A DNA stretch of 12,500 nt, from contig WPIO01000663.1 in assembly GCA_009760855.2 (NCBI GenBank), forward strand, positions 1 through 12,500. The letters run 5' to 3'. The notes beneath the pieces were generated by a model, which searched no databases, was not told where the DNA came from, and saw only the letters and a list, made by a program, of their open reading frames with translations. Shown piece by piece: positions 1 through 9,981 of this stretch. Each line of letters opens with the position of its first letter. Positions within the stretch are counted from its first letter, which is position 1. The stretch comes from Cristatella mucedo (taxonomy: Eukaryota; Bryozoa; Phylactolaemata; Cristatellidae). Made by a program: the position numbers and the translations under genes.

Positions 1-103
1 TTGTTTTAACCGAACGCGCTTTCCATAAGCATCGTTGAAAGTCAGCTTCGATCACTGATAAAGTTTAGCCTTTTCCACTCGTGACTCTACGATTTCATTA
101 CAG
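1..103 (+). other. 3' part of a B-to-A1 intron
   Basis: This matches the 3' ends of the introns before A1 exons, such as 2684-2784 and 7302-7403. It ends in a pyrimidine stretch and TTACAG. A B exon is therefore expected just left of the window, so the array continues upstream. Confidence 0.85.
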
Positions 104-106
104 TAG
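81..106 (+). promoter_or_regulatory. A-exon 3' splice site with tandem NAGNAG acceptor (representative)
   Basis: The sequence GTGACTCTACGATTTCATTACAG is followed by TAG. A TGAC resembling a branch point lies about 20 nt before the AG (CTGAC in several A2 copies). Two AGs are 3 nt apart. The first gives a junction Val, the second omits it. The same arrangement is at every A exon: 614, 1530, 2014, 2785, 3307, 3791, 4562, 5084, 5988, 6496, 7404, 7888, 8654, 9160, 9678, 10597, 11110, 12167 and 12476. Confidence 0.75.
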
Positions 107-190
107 ATGAATCGACGACACAAACTGCCTCTGCACAGGACGCTGACTCAAACCATTTGCCGGTGGCGGCCATTGCGACCGCACAGCCAG
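104..190 (+). CDS. Exon A1, copy 1
   Basis: An 87-nt phase 1-1 exon between TTACAG and GTAGAATATC. It reads DESTTQTASAQDAD, then SNHLPVAAIATAQP. Ser replaces the usual Ala at the middle of the AAA motif (GCC to TCT, unique to this copy). The first codon is completed by the last G of the preceding exon, giving Val if the CAG acceptor is used. The ATG at 107 is not a start, because its frame has TAG directly upstream in the exon. Confidence 0.85.
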
Positions 191-255
191 GTAGAATATC
201 AGCTTCACGCGTTGACCGGATCCATTTCCACATTATCATCGTCTGTCCCTTCCTC

Positions 256-290
<35 letters not shown>

Positions 291-877
291 CAGTATTTCT
301 CTTCATCTCACGTCTGAGTCACTCACGCAATCTCTCGCCATTTCCTTTCCTTCCCTCTTTCTCTCTCTTTCTCTTTTTCTCTCTCGCTTCCTCTTTTTCC
401 GTCTCTTTCTCGCTCTCTCTCTCTTTCACTCGCACGTCCACTCTGTCGTTCTTTCATATTTTCTCTCTCTCTCTCTCTTGTATTCTCTGCATCCTAAATG
501 CTTAGGAGACTTGTTACAACCGACCGCGTTTTCCATAAGCATAGTTGAAAGTCAGTTTCGGTCACTATGGAAGTTTAAGCTTTTTCAAGCGTGACTCTGC
601 AATTTCATTGCAGTAGATGGATCAACGACACAAACTGGCACCGCACAAGACGCTGAGTCACACCAGTTGTCGGTTGAGGCACCTGCGACCGCACAGCCAG
701 GTAGAATATCAACTTCACGCGTTAACCAGATCCTTTTCCGCATTACCTTTTCTCTCCCGCCCTCAATTTCTCTCTTTCTCTCTCTCTCTCTCGCTATGTA
801 ATTTCCTTTATCTCACCTTTGAGTAAATCCTTTAATCTCTCTCTATTTCTTTTCTCTCCCCGTCTCACTCTTTCTAA

Positions 878-925
<48 letters not shown>

Positions 926-2936
926 CACTTTATTACTCGCATGTCCACTCAGTCTTCCGTTCACTCACTCTCACACTCTCTCTTTCTCTCTCTTTCTCTC
1001 TGCCTCTTTCTAAGTCTTTGACAATATTTCTATCGCTCTCTCTCCGGCAACTCTCTTTCCTTCTCCTTCTCATTTAAGTATAATGTGCTTTCTTTTGCCT
1101 GATACTTTAACGCTGTTTATTTGTGAACGAAAGTCATCTCACCGGTCTACTTTAAATTTTCTTGCCTTAATAATTTCTAATTATTAGTTATTACTTATAA
1201 TTCGCACTCTACTTTTAATTTCTATGTCATCGCCATATTAATTTCTGCAGATGAAAAGACCCCGCCAGCAGCTGCTGTACAAGCTGCAGAACCGAGTAAG
1301 CCTGCTGAAGCTCCGGCCGAGGAGGCACAGCAGGGTACAATCATGGTTTCGCATCCGAGCCTGTTCACTTCACCTTTTCTTTATATCTCTATCTTGTTTT
1401 CTCTGTTTCCTAAATGCTCAGGGGACTTGTTTTAACCGAACGCGCTTTCCATAAGCATCGTTGAAAGTTAGCCTCGGTCACAGATGAAGTTTTGCCTTTT
1501 CCACTCGTGACTCTACGATTTCATTGCAGTAGATGAATCGACGACACAAACTGCCGCCGCACAGGACGCTGACTCAAACCCTTTGCCGGTGGCGACCCCT
1601 GCGACCGCAAAGCCAGGTTAAATATCAGCTTCACGCGTTGACCAGATCCATTTCCACATTATCATCGTCTGTCCCTCTCTCTATTTCTCTCGCTCTCGCT
1701 CTGTATTTCTCTTCATCTCTCGTCTAAGTCGCTCACGCAATCTCTCGCCATTTCTTTTCACACCGTCTTTGTCTCTCTTTCTCTCTCTCGCTTCTTCTTT
1801 TTTCGTGTCTTTCTCGCTCTCTCTCTCTTTCACTCGCACGTCCACTCTGTCGTTCTTTCATATTTTCTTTCTCTCTCTTGTATTCACTGCATCCTAAATG
1901 CTTTGGAGACTTGTTACAACCGACCGCGTTTTCCATAAGCATAGTTGAAAGTCAGTTTCGGTCACTATGGAAGTTTGAGGTTTTTCACGCCTGACTCCAC
2001 AATTTCATTGCAGTAGAGGAATCAACGACACAAACTGGCGCCGCACAAGACGCTGAGTCAAACCATTTGCCGGTGGAGGCACCTGCGAAAGCACTGCCAG
2101 GTAGAATATCAACTTCACGCGTTAACCAGGTCCCTTTCCGCATTATCTTTTCTCACCCTCCCTCAATTTCTCTCTCTCTCTCTCTCTCTCCCTATGTAAT
2201 TCCCTTTACCTCACCTCTGAGTCAATCTCTTAATCTCTCTCTATTTCTTTTCTCTCCCTCTCTCCCTCTTTCTAACTTTCTCTCTCTCTCTCTCTCACTC
2301 TCTGGCTACTCTCCGTCCTTCTCTCTCTCTTTTATGTATAATGTGCTTTCTTTTGCCTGATACTTTAATGTTGTTTATTTTTAAACGAAAGTCATCTCAA
2401 CGGTCCACTTTAAATTTCTTCGCCTTATTATTTTTAATTATTTATTATTATATATTAATCGCACTCTACTTTAATATTCTATATCATCGCCAGTTTTATT
2501 TCTGCAGATGAAACGACGCCGCCAGCAGCTGCTGTACAAGATGCAGAAACGAGTAAGCCTGCTGAAGCTCCGACCGAGGCGGCACAGCCAGGTACGATCA
2601 TGTTTCCGGATCCGAGCCTGTTCACTTCACTTTCTCTTTATATCTCTCTTGTTTTCTCTGTTTCCTAACATCTCAGGGGACTTGTTTTAACCGAACGCGT
2701 TTTCCATAAGCATCGTTGAAAGTCAGCTTCGGTCACTGATAAAGTTTAGCCTTTTCCACTCGTGACTCTACGATTTCATTACAGTAGATGAATCGACGAC
2801 ACAAACTGCCGCCGCACAGGACGCTGACTCAAACCATTTGCCGGTGGTGGCCATTGCGACCGCACAGCCAGGTAGAATATCAGCTTCACGCGTTGACCGG
2901 ATCCATTTCCACATTATCATCGTCTGTCCCTTCCTC

Positions 2937-2977
<41 letters not shown>

Positions 2978-4713
2978 CAGTATTTCTCTTCATCTCACGT
3001 CTGAGTCACTCACGCAATCTCTCGCCATTTCCTTTCCTTCCCTCTTTCTCTCTCTTTCTCTTTCTCTTTTTCTCTCTCGCTTCCTCTTTTTCCGTCTCTT
3101 TCTCGCTCTCTCTCTCTTTCACTCGCACGTCCACTCTGTCGTTCCTTCATATTTTCTCTCTCTCTCTCTCTTGTATTCTCTGCATCCTAAATGCTTAGGA
3201 GACTTGTTACAACCGACCGCGTTTTCCATAAGCATAGTTGAAAGTCAGTTTCGGTCACTATGGAAGTTTGAGGTTTTTCACGCCTGACTCCACAATTTCA
3301 TTGCAGTAGATGAATCAACGACACAAACTGGCGCCGCACAAGACGCTAAGTCAAACCCTTTGCCGGTGGTGACCCCTGCGACCGCAAAGCCAGGTTAAAT
3401 ATCAGCTTCACGCGTTGACCAGATCCATTTCCACATTATCATCGTCTGTCCCTCTCTCTATTTCTCTCGCTCTCGCTCTGTATTTCTCTTCATCTCTCGT
3501 CTAAGTCGCTCACGCAATCTCTCGCCATTTCTTTTCACACCGTCTTTGTCTCTCTTTCTCTCTCTCGCTTCTTCTTTTTTCGTGTCTTTCTCGCTCTCTC
3601 TCTCTTTCACTCGCACGTCCACTCTATCGTTCTTTCATATTTTCTTTCTCTCTCTTGTATTCACTGCATCCTAAATGCTTTGGAGACTTGTTACAACCGA
3701 CCGCGTTTTCCATAAGCATAGTTGAAAGTCAGTTTCGGTCACTATGGAAGTTTGAGGTTTTTCACGCCTGACTCCACAATTTCATTGCAGTAGAGGAATC
3801 AACGACACAAACTGGCGCCGCACAAGACGCTGAGTCAAACCATTTGCCGGTGGAGGCACCTGCGAAAGCACTGCCAGGTAGAATATCAACTTCACGCGTT
3901 AACCAGGTCCCTTTCCGCATTATCTTTTCTCTCCCTCCCTCAATTTCTCTCTCTCTCTCTCTCTCTCTCCCTATGTAATTCCCTTTACCTCACCTCTGAG
4001 TCAATCTCTTAATCTCTCTCTATTTCTTTTCTCTCCCTCTCTCCCTCTTTCTAACTTTCTCTCTCTCTCTCTCACTCTCTGGCTACTCTCCGTCCTTCTC
4101 TCTCTCTTTTATGTATAATGTGCTTTCTTTTGCCTGATACTTTAATGTTGTTTATTTTTAAACGAAAGTCATCTCAACGGTCCACTTTAAATTTCTTCGC
4201 CTTATTATTTTTAATTATTTATTATTATATATTAATCGCACTCTACTTTAATATTCTATATCATCGCCAGTTTTATTTCTGCAGATGAAACGACGCCGCC
4301 AGCAGCTGCTGTACAAGATGCAGAAACGAGTAAGCCTGCTGAAGCTCCGACCGAGGCGGCACAGCCAGGTACGATCATGTTTCCGGATCCGAGCCTGTTC
4401 ACTTCACTTTCTCTTTATATCTCTCTTGTTTTCTCTGTTTCCTAACATCTCAGGGGACTTGTTTTAACCGAACGCGCTTTCCATAAGCATCGTTGAAAGT
4501 CAGCTTCGGTCACTTATAAAGTTTAGCCTTTTCCACTCGTGACTCTACGATTTCATTACAGTAGATGAATCGACGACACAAACTGCCGCCGCACAGGACG
4601 CTGACTCAAACCGTTTGCCGGTGGTGGCCATTGCGACCGCACAGCCAGGTAGAATATCAGCTTCACGCGTTGACCGGATCCATTTCCACATTATCATCGT
4701 CTGTCCCTTCCTC

Positions 4714-4760
<47 letters not shown>

Positions 4761-7700
4761 CAGTATTTCTCTTCATCTCACGTCTGAGTCACTCACGCAA
4801 TCTCTCGCCATTTCCTTTCCTTCCCTCTTTCTCTCTCTTTCTCTTTTTCTCTCTCGCTTCCTCTTTTTCCGTCTCTTTCTCGCTCTCTCTCTCTTTCACT
4901 CGCACGTCCACTCTGTCGTTCCTTCATATTTTCTCTCTCTCTCTCTCTTGTATTCTCTGCATCCTAAATGCTTAGGAGACTTGTTACAACCGACCGCGTT
5001 TTCCATAAGCATAGTTGAAAGTCAGTTTCGGTCACTATGGAAGTTTGAGGTTTTTCACGCCTGACTCCACAATTTCATTGCAGTAGATGAATCAACGACA
5101 CAAACTGGCGCCGCACAAGACGCTGAGTCAAACCATTTGCCGGTTGAGGCACCTGCGACCGCACAGCCAGGTAGAACATCAACTTCACGCGTTAACCAGA
5201 TCCTTTTCCGTATTATCTTTTCTCTCCCGCCCTCAATTTCTCTCTTTCTCTCTCTCTCTCTCGCTATGTAATTTCCTTTATCTCACCTTTGAGTAAATCC
5301 TTTAATCTCTCTCTATTTCTTTTCTCTCCCCGTCTCACTCTTTCTAACTTTCTCTCTCTGTCTCTCACTCGCTTTCTCTTTCTCGCGCTCTCTCTCTCTC
5401 ACTCTCTTATTCGCACGTCCACTCAGTCTTCCTTTCACTCACTCTCTCTTTCTCTCTCTGCCTCTCTCTGAGTCTTTGACATTCTCTCTCTCTCTCTCCC
5501 TGTCGCTCTCGCTACTCTCCGTCCTTCTCTCTCTCTTTTATGTATAATGTGTTTTCTTTTGCCTGATACTTTAACGTTGTTTATTTTTTAACGAAAGTCA
5601 TCTCAACGGCCTACTTTAAATTTCTCTACCTTATTATTTTTAAGTATATTACTATTTATTATTCGCACTCTACTTTCAATTTCTATGTCACCGCCAGTTT
5701 TATTTCTGCAGATGAAACGACGCCACCAGCAGCTGCTGTACAAGATGCAGAACCAAGTAAGCCTGCTGAAGCTCCGGCTGAGGCGGCACAGCCAGGTACG
5801 ATCATGATTCTGGATCCGAGCCTGTTCACTTCACTTTCTCTTTATATCTCTCTTTTTTCTCTGTTTCCTAACATCTCAGGGGACTTGTTTTAACCGAACG
5901 CGCTTTCCATAAGCATCGTTGAAAGTCAGCTTCGGTCACTTATAAAGTTTAGCCTTTTCCACTCGTGACTCTACGATTTCATTACAGTAGATGAATCGAC
6001 GACACAAACTGCCGCCGCACAGGACGCTGACTCAAACCATTTGCCGGTGGCGGCCATTGCGACCGCACAGCCAGGTAGAATATCAGCTTTACGCGTTGAC
6101 CGGATCCATTTCCACATTATCATCGTCTGTTTCTCCCTCTATTTCTCTCTCTCTCTCTCTCTCTCGCTCAGTATTTCTCTTCATCTCACGTCTGAGTCAC
6201 TCACGCAATCTCTCGCCATTTCCTTTCCTTCCCTCTTTCTCTCTCTTTCTCTTTTTCTCTCTCGCTTCCTCTTTTTCCGTCTCTTTCTCGCTCTCTCTCT
6301 CTCTTTCACTCGCACGTCCACTCTGTCGTTCTTTTATATTTTCTCTCTCTCTCTCTCTCTTGTATTCTCTGCATCCTAAATGCTTAGGAGACTTGTTACA
6401 ACCGACCGCGTTTTCCATAAGCATAGTTGAAAGTCAGTTTCGGTCACTATGGAAGTTTAAGCTTTTTCAAGCGTGACTCTACAATTTCATTGCAGTAGAT
6501 GAATCAACGACACAAACTGGCGCCGCACAAGACGCTGAGTCACACCAGTTGTCGGTTGAGGCACCTGCGACCGCACAGCCAGGTAGAATATCAACTTCAC
6601 GCGTTAACCAGATCCTTTTCCGTATTATCTTTTCTCTCCCGCCCTCAATTTCTCTCTTTCTCTCTCTCTCTCTCGCTATGTAATTTCCTTTATCTCACCT
6701 TTGAGTAAATCCTTCAATCTCTCTCTATTTCTTTTCTCTCCCTGTCTCACTCTTTCTAACTTTCTCTCTCTGTCTCTCACTCGCTTCCTCTTTCTCGCGC
6801 TCTCTCTCTCTCACTCTCTTACTCGCACGTCCACTCAGTCTTCCTTTCACTCACTCACTCTTTCTCTCTCTGCCTCTCGCTGAGTCTTTAACATTTCTCT
6901 CTCTCTCTCTCCCTGTCTCTCTGGCTACTCTCCGTCCTTCTCTCTCTCTTTTATGTATAATGTGCTTTCTTTTGCCTGATACTTTAACGTGGTTTATTTG
7001 TGAACGAAAGTCATCTCAACGGTCCACTTTAAATTTCTCCGCCTTATTATTTTTAATTTTTTATTATTATTTAATAATCGCACTCTACTTTCAATTTCTA
7101 TGTTAACGCCAGTTTTATTTCTGCAGATGAAACGACGCCACCAGCAGCTGCTGTACAAGATGCAGAACCGAGTAAGCCTGCTGAAGCTCCGGCCGAGGCG
7201 GCACAGCCAGGTACGATCATGTTTCCGGATCCGAGCCTGTTCACTTCACTTTCTCTTTATATCTCTCTCGTTTTCTCTGTTTCCTAACATCTCAGGGGAC
7301 TTGTTTTAACCGAACGCACTTTCCATAAGCATCGTTGAAAGTCAGCTTCGGTCACTGATAAAGTTTAGCCTTTTCCACTCGTGACTCTACGATTTCATTA
7401 CAGTAGATGAATCGACGACACAAACTGCCGCCGCACAGGACGCTGACTCAAACCATTTGCCGGTGGCGGCCGTTGCGACCGCACAGCCAGGTAGAATATC
7501 AGCTTCACGCGTTGACCGTATCCATTTCCACATTATCATCGTCTGTCCCTCCCTCTATTTCTCTCTCTCTCGCTCTGTATTTCTCTTCATCTCTCGTCTA
7601 AGTCGCTCACGCAATCTCTCGCCATTTCTTTTCATACCGTCTTTGTCTCTCTTTCTCTTTCTCGCTTCTTCTTTTTTCGTGTCTTTCTCGCTCTCTCTCC

Positions 7701-9941
7701 CTTTCACTCGCACGTCCACTCTGTCGTTCTTTCATATTTTCTCTCTCTCTCTTGTATTCACTGCATCCTAAATGCTTTGGAGTCTTGTTACAACCGACCG
7801 CGTTTTCCATAAGCATAGTTGAAAGTCAGTTTCGGTCACTATGGAAGTTTGAGGTTTTTCACGCCTGACTCCACAATTTCATTGCAGTAGATGAATCAAC
7901 GACACAAACTGGCGCCGCACAAGACGCTGAGTCAAACCATTTGCCGGTGGAGGCACCTGCGAAAGCACTGCCAGGTAGAATATCAACTTCACGCGTTAAC
8001 CAGATCCTTTTCTGCATTATCTTTTCTCTCCCTCCCTCAATTTCTCTCTCTCTCTTTCTCTCCCTATGTAATTTCCTTTACCTCACCTCTGAGTCAATCT
8101 CTTAATCTCTCTCTATTTCTTTTCTCTCCCTCTCTCCCTCTTTCTAACTTTCTCTCTCTCTCTCTCACTCTCTGGCTACTCTCCGTCCTTCTCTCTCTCT
8201 TTTATGTATAATGTGCTTTCTTTTGCCTGATACTTTAATGTTGTTTATTTTTGAACGAAAGTCATCTCAACGGTCCACTTTAAATTTCTTCGCCTTATTA
8301 TTTCAATTATTTATTATAATATATTAATCGCACTCTACTTTAAATTTCTATATCATCGCCAGTTTTGTTTCTGCAGATGAAACGACGCCGCCAGCAGCTG
8401 CTGTACAAGATGCAGAAACGAGTAAGCCTGCTGAAGCTCCGACCGAGGCGGCACAGCCAGGTACGATCATGTTTCCGGATCCGAGCCTGTTCACTTCACT
8501 TTCTCTTTATATCTCTCTTGTTTTCTCTGTTTCCTAACATCTCAGGGGACTTGTTTTAACCGAACGCGCTTTCCATAAGCATCGTTGAAAGTCAGCTTCG
8601 GTCACTGATAAAGTTTAGCCTTTTCCACTCGTGACTCTACGATTTCATTACAGCAGATGAATCGACGACACAAACTGCCGCCGCACAGGACGCTGACTCA
8701 AACCATTTGCCGGTGGCGGCCATTGCGACCGCACAGCCAGGTAGAATATCAGCTTCACGCGTTGACCGGATCCATTTCCACATTATCATCGTCTGTCCCT
8801 CCCTCTATTTCTCTCTCTCTCTCTCTCTCTCGCTCAGTATTTCTCTTCATCTCACGTCTGAGTCACTCACGCAATCTCTCGCCATTTCCTTTCCTTCCCT
8901 CTTTCTCTCTCTTTCTCTTTTTCTCTCTCGCTTCCTCTTTTTCCGTCTCTTTCTCGCTCTCTATCTCTCTTTCACTCGCACGTCCACTCTGTCGTTCTTT
9001 CATATTTTCTCTCTCTCTCTCTCTTGTATTCTCTGCATCCTAAATGCTTAGGAGACTTGTTACAACCGACCGCGTTTTCCATAAGCATAGTTGAAAGTCA
9101 GTTTCGGTCACTATGGAAGTTTAAGCTTTTTCAAGCGTGACTCTATAATTTCATTGCAGTAGATGAATCGACGACACAAACTGCCGCCGCACAGGACGCT
9201 GACTCAAACCATGTGCCGGTGGCGGCCGTTGCGACCGCACAGCCAGGTAGAATATCAGCTTCACGCGTTGACCGGATCCATTTCCACAGTATCATCGTCT
9301 GTCCCTCCCTCTATCTCTCTCTCTATCTCTCTCTCTCTCTCTCTCTCTCGCTCAGTATTTCTCTTCATCTCACGTCCGAGTCACTCACGCAATCTCTCGC
9401 CATTTCCTTTCCTTCCCTCTTTCTCTCTCTTTCTCTTTTTCTCTCTCGCTTCCTCTTTTTCCGTCTCTTTCTCGCTCTCTCTCTCTTTCACTCGCACGTC
9501 CACTCTGTCGTTCTTTCATATTTTCTCTCTCTCTCTCTCTCTTGTATTCTCTGCATCCTAAATGCTTAGGAGACTTGTTACAACCGACCGCGTTTTCCAT
9601 AAGCATAGTTGAAAGTCAGCTTCGGTCACTATGGAAGTTTAAGCTTTGTCAAGCGTGACTCTACAATTTCATTGCAGTAGATGAATCAACGACACAAACT
9701 GGCGCCGCAAAAGACGCTGAGTCAAACCATTTGCCGGTGGAGGCACCTGCGAAAGCACTGCCAGGTAGAATATCAACTACACGCATTAACCAGATCCTTT
9801 TCCGTATTATCTTTTCTCTCCCGCCCTCAATTTCTCTCTTTCTCTCTCTCTCTCTCGCTATTTAATTTCCTTTATCTCACCTTTGAGTAAATCCTTTAAT
9901 CTCTCTCTATTTCTTTTCTCTCCCCGTCTCACTCTTTCTAA

Positions 9942-9981
<40 letters not shown>

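Larger units (their letters stand above)
1530..5083 (+). repeat. 1777-bp tandem duplication (1530-3306 and 3307-5083)
   Basis: Exons at 1530, 2014, 2508 and 2785 recur at 3307, 3791, 4285 and 4562, each exactly 1777 bases later, and the next period falls on the exon at 5084. Introns in the two copies differ by only a few bases and by CT run lengths. The second copy begins with the A2/A1' hybrid exon, the expected product of unequal crossing over inside an exon. Confidence 0.85.

Noticed and set aside
107-505. Open frames starting M-N-R-R-H-K at the ATG of many A exons
   Set aside because: This frame has a TAG stop directly before the ATG inside the exon, ends in translated CT repeats of the intron, and loses its ATG in the copies at 2014 and 3791. 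It is a shadow of the exon in another frame.
157-594. Ser/Leu/Phe-rich open frames through the CT tracts
   Set aside because: They are translations of a simple CT repeat in introns, with lengths that change with the repeat. There is no conserved start.
1075-1120. TATAATG motif as a promoter or -10 box
   Set aside because: It recurs in every A2-to-B intron as part of the repeat unit, in an AT-rich intron of a eukaryotic gene. There is no other promoter evidence.
1251-1454. Open frames starting M-K-R at the ATG of B exons
   Set aside because: The ATG becomes ACG at 11714, a silent change in the spliced frame, and the frame reads through a good donor into intron sequence. It is a shadow frame.
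5690-5711. Upstream GCCAG before B exons as an alternative acceptor
   Set aside because: Use would add about 14 bases and shift the frame, and it is absent in the copies at 1251 and 10318 (GCCAT).
6197-6424. Minus-strand Arg/Glu-rich frames starting M-L-M-E-N-A-V-G
   Set aside because: These are the complement of CT tracts (GA repeats) plus the intronic module. No splice signals or codon-level conservation support the minus strand.
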